Source of the DNA: SZUA-365 sp049663345
GTDB taxonomy: Bacteria > Bacteroidota > Ignavibacteria > SZUA-365
Length of the DNA: 64,000 nt
NCBI GenBank assembly: GCA_049663345.1
Contig: JBATDG010000072.1
Span: 1 to 64,000 of the forward strand
Direction of reading: 5' to 3'
The notes under the pieces were generated by a model, which was not told the origin of the DNA, did no database searches, and saw only the letters and a list, made by a program, of their open reading frames with translations. Below, one piece after another: positions 34,193 to 41,911 of the stretch. The position numbers and the translations under genes were made by a program. Within the stretch, counting starts at the first letter, position 1, and every line of letters starts with the position of its first letter.

Positions 34193-34914
34193 AGGGGTGA
34201 TTGCTGGTATAATGATAGCAGGCGCAAAAATCCGCTCTTTACTCCGAAAAACGTGATGCTGAAATAGAGCAGCAGGGCAATATAGAGGTGGGCCGGGAGC
34301 TTGAGCAGGATTTTTCGATCAGAATTATCGCGCAGCAAAAGTACCGCCGTGAGACTGATGACGAACCAGCTGGCGTAGTTGCTGATGGGAGGAAAGCGTG
34401 TGCTCCATTGCCAGAGATCCAGTGCACTTGCAGCAAACTCAAGAAAAAAATTAAGGATTGTTGCAAAAATCGCAGTAAGAACGCAGCTGAGGCGTCCGAA
34501 AAAATGTCCGACGGCAGCGTCGCTTGTCGCGATCACGAGCACCCAGATAAAGGGAACGACAATGGAGACGCCTAATACCTGCCAACCCAGCTGATCGGTG
34601 TAGGAAAAACTCCCGAAGGGGAAAGTCGTAGCCACACCCAGCACCTCAACCGCCCATGTGCCGATAAAGATGACGCCCAGTGTCCATAGCAATTTACTGC
34701 TGTATTCATACGTCAGCCACACTGCCGCTAGCGCGGCTATTCCCAGCACGAAGGGTGTCGTAGGATACATGACGTCCTGCATCAGCCCGAGTGAATTCCA
34801 CAGCGCTCCTGCCAGAAAAAAAATGTATATGAGCGAAACAGTAACGCCTTCCGGCAATTGCCTGACTCTTTCAGGCAGGGACAATCTGTTCAATGTTTTA
34901 ACCCATTCATTCAT
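34165..34914 (-). CDS. CruF-like carotenoid biosynthesis membrane protein (DUF422)
   Basis: 249 residues with about seven membrane helices; blocks PFGSFSYTDQLGWQVLGVSIVVPFIWV and LDLWQWSTRFPPISNYASWF match the DUF422/CruF family, carotenoid 1',2'-hydratases and related enzymes. It suggests a carotenoid is made, though no other carotenoid gene is in the window. The ATG at 34914 has AGGAG 8 nt upstream; an ATG at 34935 is less likely. The last residues PHLCVSMR and the stop are encoded by the decayed repeat copy at 34160-34192, so the natural C-terminus may have been altered. Confidence 0.85.
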   Translation of the reverse strand: MNEWVKTLNRLSLPERVRQLPEGVTVSLIYIFFLAGALWNSLGLMQDVMYPTTPFVLGIAALAAVWLTYEYSSKLLWTLGVIFIGTWAVEVLGVATTFPFGSFSYTDQLGWQVLGVSIVVPFIWVLVIATSDAAVGHFFGRLSCVLTAIFATILNFFLEFAASALDLWQWSTRFPPISNYASWFVISLTAVLLLRDNSDRKILLKLPAHLYIALLLYFSITFFGVKSGFLRLLSLYQQSPLPHLCVSMR

Positions 34915-35165
34915 TTGGTTACTCCTATCAACCATCTCGGAGCCAGAATGCCAGCCGTACTGACAGGCCTTCCCTGTTCATAGTTACAGTTTGCGCAGAG
35001 TCAACATGGCCTTTCACAGGTCAGTGATGGGCGGTTCAGATTGGGATGAAATGGTATGTCGCCAAATTCATGAACGCGCGGTAATAATGCAAGCTCTTTT
35101 TTCTGTTTTGTCACTTTTCCTTTCTTGTTAGTACATACGCGCGGCGCAAAGTGCAGGGCGCGCAC

Positions 35166-35196
35166 AAAAAAAACCGGAGAGCAGATGCTCTCCGGT
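35166..35196 (-). terminator. Intrinsic terminator of the ferredoxin gene
   Basis: On the minus strand an 11-bp perfect stem ACCGGAGAGCA/TGCTCTCCGGT with a 2-nt loop is followed by T residues. It lies about 40 bp past the ferredoxin stop. The next 240 bp up to the carotenoid gene hold no gene; this is presumably that gene's leader. Confidence 0.92.
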
Positions 35197-35233
35197 CGTA
35201 CACGCGACTCTATATTAGCGAGTTCGGTGCTTT

Positions 35234-35464
35234 TTACTCGTTGATAATAGCATCGGAGGGACAAACGTCGATGCAGGTCGGCTCGTCGGAATACCCTTCA
35301 CACATGGTGCAGAGTTCGGGAACACTAAACGTGTAGTCGTTGCTCATCGCAGGACGAGTCTCGCCGCCAACTTCATAGGAAGTTCCAGCATCGAAAATAG
35401 CATTGCTCGGACATTCGTCAATGCATGCTGCGCAGTTGATGCAATCATCAGTGATTACGATCAT
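35234..35464 (-). CDS. 2[4Fe-4S] ferredoxin
   Basis: 76-residue electron carrier. Cluster I ligands are Cys8, 11, 14 and 18 (CINCAACIDECP) with the partner from the second half; cluster II is Cys52, 55, 64 and 68, where an 8-residue spacer (EGYSDEPT) separates the second and third cysteines. That insertion marks the bacterial-type Chlorobium/Alvin ferredoxin subgroup, whose clusters have low potentials. It is a single-gene unit with its own terminator. Confidence 0.95.
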   Translation of the reverse strand: MIVITDDCINCAACIDECPSNAIFDAGTSYEVGGETRPAMSNDYTFSVPELCTMCEGYSDEPTCIDVCPSDAIINE

Positions 35465-35641
35465 TTCAGGTACCTTTCTGAAAGTAAAGTGAATCGTGTA
35501 AACGCACGGTGCACATCGTGCTCTTTAAAAATACGGGGCATCCCTTTCAGAAACAATGCATCGGAACGTCTCTATCAAAGAGTGTTTTTGTCCCAATTAG
35601 GCGGGCAGAACCATTTCGGGCAATAAAAACGGGCCTGGAAA

Positions 35642-36829
35642 TCAAAAATAGAATTCGCCTTTCAAATAAATTGATGACGGATATAACCAGTATTCGTCGT
35701 TAATACTCCCATACGGAAGCAGCGCGCCTGCGCTCACCGTGGAATTATCAGAACTGGACATGCTTGCCAGCAGCGATAAATAGCCACTGCCATCGCTAAT
35801 ATTTTGCATGACTCCAACCGTCGCCGTCACTAGAGGGTGTACCAGATACGTGCCGCCGAAGTAAACATATTTGCGATTGAGATTCAGGATTTCTCCCCGA
35901 TAGAGACGGGCGATTTCGTAGTCTCTGGTTTCTTTGTTCCCTTCGCCGTTATACAGATATTCGATCAGGGCATAGAACTCCGGCGTGAACTGATAATCCG
36001 TGCCAACCACAATGCGGAGATAATCCGAGTTCGGCTGATTCTCTCCTTCCAGCACATAAACCACTTCACCGCGTACCCCTGCTTCAAGCAGATTGCCTGC
36101 GAAATCCCCGCCCATCACCACGCGGCGATCAAACCATCCCCCCATGGCGGACACGTCGAACTCGTAAAAATTGGTTCTGAAGCGCGCTCCGAAATTCGTG
36201 CTGTCCGGAGGATTATCTCCATCCGCCTGTCCGCGCGCCTTGCGGAAATTCACTACAGCCTGCAGATCGGTGAAGGATCCGAGATATATTTTTCCGGAAA
36301 CTGCATCCGCGCCGTCTTTTTCGATCTTGTCGAAGCTTGCGGGATTTATGGGATTGAACAGATCGGTCGGGTTCCAGATGCGCCCCGTTCCCCACTGAAT
36401 GCGCTGCCTTCCAGCGATCAGGCTTCCCCAGGTGAAATTTTGCCGGAAATAGAGACGATCGACATAATGCTGCAAATCGACTTTGTTGTCCATCAGATGC
36501 CAGCGCAGGTCTACAGCTTGCCGGTTGGTCATATCAAACGTCGAGCCGAACCGCATGCTCCGCGAACTGTAGAGCAAATCCGCTTCGTGCTCAAGCGAGA
36601 GACTGGCGCCATCCCACAGACGCATGGTGGGACGCAAGCGCAGCCGGGTCAGATTCACCGCCATGTCCTGCTTCAGATTTCCTAACGCCGCAAGCTGCGA
36701 CGGCAGCCGCTGATACATCGGAAGCTCGGCAACATAACCTGAGAATTCGAAGTCCATCTGCGAAAACACCGGGTTCGCGAGCATTATAAAAATTCCCACA
36801 AATATGTAATGAGCTCGGTTCAATTTCAT
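35642..36829 (-). CDS. Outer-membrane beta-barrel protein, last gene of the transport operon
   Basis: 395 residues with a signal peptide (ends NPVFS-QMDF) and a C-terminal Phe (YLKGEFYF), the mark of BAM-inserted barrels. The body has alternating hydrophobic strands with many aromatic residues at strand ends (for example SGYVAELPMYQRL, LYFRQNFTWGSLIAGRQRIQWGTG). WGTGRIWNPTDLFNP is like the DUF1302/porin-like proteins of uncertain substrate. It follows the ABC ATPase gene after 31 bp on the same strand, so it is likely the outer-membrane exit of the system. Confidence 0.8.
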   Translation of the reverse strand: MKLNRAHYIFVGIFIMLANPVFSQMDFEFSGYVAELPMYQRLPSQLAALGNLKQDMAVNLTRLRLRPTMRLWDGASLSLEHEADLLYSSRSMRFGSTFDMTNRQAVDLRWHLMDNKVDLQHYVDRLYFRQNFTWGSLIAGRQRIQWGTGRIWNPTDLFNPINPASFDKIEKDGADAVSGKIYLGSFTDLQAVVNFRKARGQADGDNPPDSTNFGARFRTNFYEFDVSAMGGWFDRRVVMGGDFAGNLLEAGVRGEVVYVLEGENQPNSDYLRIVVGTDYQFTPEFYALIEYLYNGEGNKETRDYEIARLYRGEILNLNRKYVYFGGTYLVHPLVTATVGVMQNISDGSGYLSLLASMSSSDNSTVSAGALLPYGSINDEYWLYPSSIYLKGEFYF

Positions 36830-36860
36830 CTATTTACTCCTTCGTAGCTTCTCTCAAAAG

Positions 36861-37544
36861 TTATAGGACAGTATCCGTTTCAATGATACCATCCCGAAGA
36901 ATAATCAAGCGGCGTGCGCGATCGATGACCTTTTGGTCATGCGATGAAAAAATGAAGGTCAGGTTGTGCTCACGGTTCATGTGTTGCATCAGATCGAGCA
37001 GATTGCCGCCGGTTTCCGAATCGAGGTTGGCCGTCGGTTCGTCTGCGAGAATTATCGACGGATTGTTCACGATGGCACGCGCCACGGCGACTCGCTGCTG
37101 CTGTCCACCACTCATTTCGTTGGGACGTTTATCCGCGAGCATCTCGATATCGAGTTCGCGCATGATTTCCATCGCACGCGCGCGCCGCTCGTTCTTCTCA
37201 CGGCCTCGCAGCATCATCGTGAACTCAATGTTTTCCATCGCAGTCAATACCGGGATGAGATTGTAGGCCTGGAATACGAATCCCAGTTTCTCGAGTCGGA
37301 CTGCAGCGATGGCATCACGGGATTTCAGGCTCACATCTTCCTTGTCCAGAAACACCTGTCCCTTCGTAGGCTTGTCGAGGGCGCCCATGATGTTCAGCAG
37401 CGTGGTTTTACCGCTGCCCGAAGGACCCGCGATTACGACAAATTCACCCGCGGTGATGCACAAATCTATCCCGCTCAGCGCGTGTACAGGAACGCCGTTT
37501 TCAGAATACGTTTTGTGAATCCCTTTGAGTCGGATGACTTCCAT
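36861..37544 (-). CDS. ABC transporter ATPase of the LolD/MacB type
   Basis: 227 residues, a single ABC domain. Walker A is GPSGSGKTT, the signature MSGGQQQR, Walker B IILADEPT, and H-loop FSSHD. FQAYNLIPVLTAMENIEF is typical for the lipoprotein-release and MacB-like export families, which do not transport across the inner membrane but pull substrates from its periplasmic side. It lies between the permease genes and the outer-membrane barrel, with 31-36 bp gaps. Confidence 0.95.
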   Translation of the reverse strand: MEVIRLKGIHKTYSENGVPVHALSGIDLCITAGEFVVIAGPSGSGKTTLLNIMGALDKPTKGQVFLDKEDVSLKSRDAIAAVRLEKLGFVFQAYNLIPVLTAMENIEFTMMLRGREKNERRARAMEIMRELDIEMLADKRPNEMSGGQQQRVAVARAIVNNPSIILADEPTANLDSETGGNLLDLMQHMNREHNLTFIFSSHDQKVIDRARRLIILRDGIIETDTVL

Positions 37545-37580
37545 TATCTTTCCTGTCCTGTGCTTCGTTGACTGAGTCTT

Positions 37581-38795
37581 TTACACGTAACGGATTGCGC
37601 TAACCGGCTGCAGCCGCGTGGCTTTGAATGCAGGGTAAAGCGAGCCTAGCAGCGCTGTGAGCGGAATGATGATCACGACACTCATGATGCTGTTGATGGT
37701 CAGCTTGGGATATATGATCGCGCCGACTCCGAACGAGGTGAGTCCCTCGGCAAACATGCTGAAATTTATCCCGATCGAATTCAGTATGAGTAGAAGAAGC
37801 ATCCCGATAGCGAGTCCAATGCCTGTGCCCAGCGCGGCAAGAATCAGCGCCTCTGTCATAACCATTCGAAAGACATAGCTGTTTTTCATACCGATGGCCA
37901 TCAGCACGCCGAATTCCTGAATGCGCTCGAAGACGGACATCAGCATTGTGTTAATGATCCCGAACACCATGGCCAGCCCAATGATCACGTAAATGATCAA
38001 CATCATCTGGCTGTACATTTCAACCTGTGCGACGAGCAGCGGCAGAATATCGATGTAGCTCAGTACTTCATATTTTCCACCAAGCGTGCGCCGCAATTCG
38101 GCAGCTATTTTATCCACCTGCGAAATGTCATCGACGATGACCGCAAATTCAAGCGGCTTTCCGTCGAGTTCGAGCATTTTCTGTGCACTCTCGAGGGACG
38201 TAAACATATACATTTTGTCGAAATCCGAACTCACAGTTTCGAAAATCCCTGCTACGCGAAACAATTCCGATCCCACATCACCGCCAAGCGTTGAGGCCAT
38301 GCCGACAACCTTGTCGCCAAGTCCGACCTGGAGCCGGTCAGCAAGCCTGCGGCCAATCACCACCTCATGCGGCTTGCCGCTCAGGTAGCTGCCTTCGACC
38401 ATCGATGCTTTGATTGATGTCACGCCGGGCTCCCTGATCGGATCCACTCCGATGATGAGTCCGCCGGAAGAATTCACAGCGCTGCTCAGCAGTCCGAAAG
38501 TGCTGACACGCTTGCTCCAATGACGCACGCCCGGGGTGCGGTCCAGCGCCTGCTCCACTTCTGAAGGATTGTGGACGTAGTTTTGAATGACGCGATTATC
38601 GTTGAAGCCTTTCGCGTGGATCTGTATATGCGATACGTGAGAACCGATTTGATTGTCCAGCATTTGATGGATCATACCGGTGGAAAGACCGTCATTAAAC
38701 ATGACTGCCACCACACCCACAATGATGGAGACCATGACGATTTGCGAACGTCGGCGGTTTCTCCAGACATTTCTCCAGGCGATCGTAAACAGCAT
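37581..38795 (-). CDS. FtsX-type ABC permease (LolC/E-like), second copy
   Basis: 404 residues: N-terminal membrane helix (AWRNVWRNRRRSQIVMVSIIVG), a ~250-residue MacB-type periplasmic domain, and three C-terminal helices with the FtsX core (AMVFGIINTMLMSVFERIQEFGVLMAIGMK). It is a paralogue of the adjacent permease at 38797-40026; the AWRN-x-WRNRRR start and -IRYV/-IRYT end are shared, suggesting a heterodimer. It begins one base after the other permease ends. Confidence 0.94.
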   Translation of the reverse strand: MLFTIAWRNVWRNRRRSQIVMVSIIVGVVAVMFNDGLSTGMIHQMLDNQIGSHVSHIQIHAKGFNDNRVIQNYVHNPSEVEQALDRTPGVRHWSKRVSTFGLLSSAVNSSGGLIIGVDPIREPGVTSIKASMVEGSYLSGKPHEVVIGRRLADRLQVGLGDKVVGMASTLGGDVGSELFRVAGIFETVSSDFDKMYMFTSLESAQKMLELDGKPLEFAVIVDDISQVDKIAAELRRTLGGKYEVLSYIDILPLLVAQVEMYSQMMLIIYVIIGLAMVFGIINTMLMSVFERIQEFGVLMAIGMKNSYVFRMVMTEALILAALGTGIGLAIGMLLLLILNSIGINFSMFAEGLTSFGVGAIIYPKLTINSIMSVVIIIPLTALLGSLYPAFKATRLQPVSAIRYV

Positions 38796-38796
38796 C

Positions 38797-40026
38797 TTAG
38801 GTGTACCTGATTCCTTTGAGCGGTTCGAGTGAATTAACGCGGTACAGTGGATACAGCGCTGAGATCAATGAGATGACCAAAACGGAAATCGAAGTGTTGA
38901 GGAAACTCGAGGCGCTGACAATGCTGCGCATCTGCGGCAGGAATCCGTATTCTTCCATCATTGACGCGTATTCACCGGTGAAGATGTATGGATTGACCGA
39001 GAAATACCAGTTCACGGCGAGTCCGAGCAGGTTCCCGATGAATATCCCTATCAGCGTAATAAACACCGTTTCCAACAGCACGAGCACGACCAGCTTCATC
39101 TGCGGCATTCCCACTGAGAGAAGGATGCCGAATTCCTTGAAGCGTTCGGTAACCGACATCAGCACGGTATTGAGAATGCCGAAGGCCACAACGATAAGCA
39201 GAATTCCGAGAAAGAGCATTCCGCTGTAGTTGTCGAGCTCGATGCTTTGCTTGAGATCCGGCAACACTTCTTCCCAGGAAAGCGCGCGTACGTTTTTGCC
39301 AGCGAGGAAAGCGTTCATATCTTCAGTGAATTCGTCAACATCCTGCAGACTATTCAGCGACACGGCGACAACGTTCACACGATTCTGCATGCTGACCAAT
39401 TCCTGCAGAGCAGTAATTCCCATGAATACTCCGCTGCGGTCGAAGTCCTGCATTCCCGTGCGTATTGTTCCGACGATGCGGTATTTCATATTCCCCAGAG
39501 CGCCGTCATAGCCCTGCGCGAGCACAACAATCTCATCGCCGATCTTCGCGCGAAGATTTTCGAGCATGGTTTGACCGAGCATTATTTCTCTCGCGGTATC
39601 AGAAGAAAGCATGCGGCCTGCACGAATTTTCTGCGGCAGACGCGTGACGCGGCTCTCGACTTCGGGAGAGATCCCGAAAATGGCTGCGCCCTGAGAGTTG
39701 TCGCCGAAGCTGATCAGGCCGTCTGCATACACCCGGGGCGCGAAGCCCTTGACGCGGTCGTCCTGCTCCAGCTTCTGCGTAATATTATCATCCAGACGAA
39801 AGCATTTCTGCAGCGAGGGGTTGTCGTGATACTCGGTCTGCTGAAGCTGTACATACCCGGAAAAAAGATTCAACGAGAAACTGATATTGTCTTCGTAGGT
39901 ACCGAGCTGAATCCCGCGCATGGCGATGGAAAACCAGGTAGCGAAGACCATCGCCAGAATGGTGATGAGCGTCCTTCGCCGGTTTCTCCAGAGATTGCGC
40001 CATGCGAGAAGAATGAGAAGTTTCAC
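38797..40026 (-). CDS. FtsX-type ABC permease (LolC/E-like), first copy
   Basis: 409 residues with the same plan as its neighbour: N-terminal helix after AWRNLWRNRRRTL, a periplasmic domain, and the FtsX block VAFGILNTVLMSVTERFKEFGILLSVGM. In Lol-like systems the periplasmic domain of LolE binds substrate and LolC passes it to LolA; here the operon's LolA-like protein could receive it. It is 2 bp downstream of the LolA-like gene. Confidence 0.94.
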   Translation of the reverse strand: MKLLILLAWRNLWRNRRRTLITILAMVFATWFSIAMRGIQLGTYEDNISFSLNLFSGYVQLQQTEYHDNPSLQKCFRLDDNITQKLEQDDRVKGFAPRVYADGLISFGDNSQGAAIFGISPEVESRVTRLPQKIRAGRMLSSDTAREIMLGQTMLENLRAKIGDEIVVLAQGYDGALGNMKYRIVGTIRTGMQDFDRSGVFMGITALQELVSMQNRVNVVAVSLNSLQDVDEFTEDMNAFLAGKNVRALSWEEVLPDLKQSIELDNYSGMLFLGILLIVVAFGILNTVLMSVTERFKEFGILLSVGMPQMKLVVLVLLETVFITLIGIFIGNLLGLAVNWYFSVNPYIFTGEYASMMEEYGFLPQMRSIVSASSFLNTSISVLVISLISALYPLYRVNSLEPLKGIRYT

Positions 40027-40028
40027 CG

Positions 40029-40772
40029 CTAGTTTCCTCTTTCGAGTTCACGGAATGAAAAAACACGTTCGGGAATGGGCGTGTCGAAATCCACTTTATC
40101 GATGATAAACTCAGTGCGGTTTCCCGGCTTCACCTTGTTGTACATTGACCATTTGCTCGGCATCATCCGGCCGTCCATCACTTTGTAATCTGAGTACACC
40201 ATGTAGCGCATCAGTTTCCCTTTCTCGTCGAAATACTGGATGATCGACGGCAAATAGTCTTTCTGCCGTACCCAGCTGTAAAGACGTCCCCACACCACCG
40301 CAGCATCCGCAGTTGGGGTCGATGCTATTTTCCAGCAGGCCTCGCCATTGATTTCCTCTACACCGATCATGCTATGCGTGTAGTCGTCAGCCACACTGGA
40401 TTCGCGTGCGAGGTCGTCGTTGCTGAAATCAGATCCATTCCAGGACTGCAGCATCATCGAAGGGGGAATTTTGATCGTCGTTTCTGTCGCCTTCAGGTAA
40501 TTCCACATTTCCGAGCCGATCTTCAGCCACTTGTTTCCGGCTTCCTTTTTCGGGGCTATGGTCTTGATGAGGCTTCTGTCGTTCGCATCGTCCCACAAGT
40601 ACTCCATCTTCATGGTGCGAGTATATTCCGGTGTGACAATGATCATTTCATACGTGCCCTGGCTGGTCTTGCCCTTAAGCAACATTTCCGACTTCTGAAT
40701 GATTTCATCCGCCGTCTGTGCCTGCACAGCGGTCGAAAGAAACAGGAGAGAAAGGATGAAATAGCGTTTCAT
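40029..40772 (-). CDS. LolA-like outer membrane lipoprotein-sorting family protein
   Basis: 247 residues from the ATG at 40772, with a signal peptide (LSLLFLSTAVQA-QTAD). The mature protein has the half-barrel pattern of the LolA-like family of envelope carriers: GTYEMIIVTPEYTRTMKMEYLW, RSLIKTIAPKKEAGNKWLKIG, MWNYL and PPSMMLQSWNGSDFSNDDL. These carriers ferry hydrophobic molecules across the periplasm. The frame runs up to 40868, but that part overlaps the small ORF in another frame and has no signal sequence. AGGAAAAG before the ATG is a fair ribosome site. Confidence 0.9.
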   Translation of the reverse strand: MKRYFILSLLFLSTAVQAQTADEIIQKSEMLLKGKTSQGTYEMIIVTPEYTRTMKMEYLWDDANDRSLIKTIAPKKEAGNKWLKIGSEMWNYLKATETTIKIPPSMMLQSWNGSDFSNDDLARESSVADDYTHSMIGVEEINGEACWKIASTPTADAAVVWGRLYSWVRQKDYLPSIIQYFDEKGKLMRYMVYSDYKVMDGRMMPSKWSMYNKVKPGNRTEFIIDKVDFDTPIPERVFSFRELERGN

Positions 40773-40780
40773 TTCTTTTC

Positions 40781-40858
40781 CTAATGGTAATACCAACGCT
40801 CGAAGAGAATTGCATATTCGTCGAGAAACTGCTGCGTTTCTGGTGTCAGAGTTTCCAT
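40781..40858 (-). pseudogene. 25-codon ORF, probable stump of a GbsR/MarR-family regulator or a leader peptide
   Basis: Directly before the LolA-like gene (8 nt between the stop and the ATG) lies a short ORF whose segment LTPETQQFLDEYAILFERW resembles the start of GbsR/MarR-type regulators (pattern LTPE-x-x-EFIEx-x-xxLFExxG). It ends after W with YYH and a TAG stop. Two readings: the 5' stump of a regulator that once headed the operon, or a short translated leader coupled to the next gene. I rate the former as likelier, from memory of the family's N-terminus only. Confidence 0.4.
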
Positions 40859-40896
40859 AATTTCTCAAACCGGGGAGTTCCGGTATTAAAGTACAT

Positions 40897-40911
40897 AAGT
40901 TTCCGAAATTT
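40897..40911. promoter_or_regulatory. Inverted repeat AAGTTTC-C-GAAATTT upstream of the envelope-transport operon
   Basis: Two 7-bp arms with one mismatch and a single-base centre lie about 39 bp upstream of the short ORF, overlapping a likely promoter (TTGAAA, and TACTTTAA, similar to TAnnTTTG). Position and symmetry fit an operator for a dimeric regulator, possibly the missing GbsR/MarR-type protein. Confidence 0.35.
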
Positions 40912-41094
40912 CAACAATTTCTGAGAATATATATTTTTCTGCTCGTGTCCTCCTCTCATTCAGTCGGGAAATCGACCGACGATGCGTCTGCTCACAAATC
41001 ACAGCAGGAGAAAAAGATGAAAGTTGAAACCGGCACTTGCGACTCCGGGGCGGGAGATGGATATTTGAATACATAACCACAATAATTCGCTGCC

Positions 41095-41829
41095 ATGTTT
41101 GAAAATGTCGGGAAACGCTTTTCTTTCCCTTTCTCAATCGCCCTGATTGTCATTGGCGCGCTGCTGCTGTTCGGCAATGTCGGCTGGCTCGGCTTCAATT
41201 CCCTTATCGGCCTTCTGGCCCTATACTGGCCCGTTGTTTTCATCGCTCGGGGTATCTCCCGATTTTCGAAGGGAAGCAGCGGTTTCGGCAGAGGAATCCG
41301 CGACATCGCACTTGGCCTCATTCTGCAAGTAATCATGCTCGGCTGGCTTCCGGACAATCTCTTGCAGTACTGGCCATACCTCTCCATCGGCATCGGCATC
41401 TGGCTGATCCTCCTGCCGCGAAGAAATGCTGTGCAGGAGCAGACAGTTGAAGCATCCGAGCTGCAAACGAAGGTCCTCTTCAACGGCGCGCGTATCGAGA
41501 TTCGCAGTCAACAATTTGAGGGGGGACGTCTGAGCGCCACCGTTGCTGCGGTAGAATGCGATTTCTCGCAATGCAGTCCACGCGGAAAACTGATGAAGCT
41601 TGAACTGCACCTGCTGCTCAGCCGCGTACAGCTCTATATTTCTGATGAATGGCGTGTCGTTGCGGAGGTCTCAAACGGCATGGGACGCCTCGAGGACCAT
41701 CGCGATCTCGGCAATCCCCCCGAAGGCACGGGTGCTCCGGAACTTCGGATCTCTGGCTCCCTCACCCTCGCTTCCCTTCACATTCTGGATCCCATTCCTG
41801 TTGTTGATTCACTTGATCCCGATCTTTAA
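41095..41829 (+). CDS. LiaF-like membrane protein
   Basis: 244 residues. Residues 1-110 carry four hydrophobic helices in the pattern of DUF5668 (SIALIVIGALLLFGNVGWLG, LLALYWPVVFIARG, IALGLILQVIMLGWLP, YWPYLSIGIGIWLIL). The C-terminal ~100 residues are the LiaF-like soluble domain (FNGARIEIRSQQFEGGRLSATVAAVECDFSQC), a beta-solenoid-like fold in regulators of envelope-stress systems. There is no adjacent two-component pair, so the link to LiaRS-type signalling is by family only. Confidence 0.85.
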   Translation: MFENVGKRFSFPFSIALIVIGALLLFGNVGWLGFNSLIGLLALYWPVVFIARGISRFSKGSSGFGRGIRDIALGLILQVIMLGWLPDNLLQYWPYLSIGIGIWLILLPRRNAVQEQTVEASELQTKVLFNGARIEIRSQQFEGGRLSATVAAVECDFSQCSPRGKLMKLELHLLLSRVQLYISDEWRVVAEVSNGMGRLEDHRDLGNPPEGTGAPELRISGSLTLASLHILDPIPVVDSLDPDL

Positions 41830-41911
41830 TCCCGGAGCTTGCGCTCTGGGCCTTGCGAATGCCGTCCCTTCAGGACTCCCCCTTCCCACGCGCCGCAGGC
41901 GCTACTGCTTC

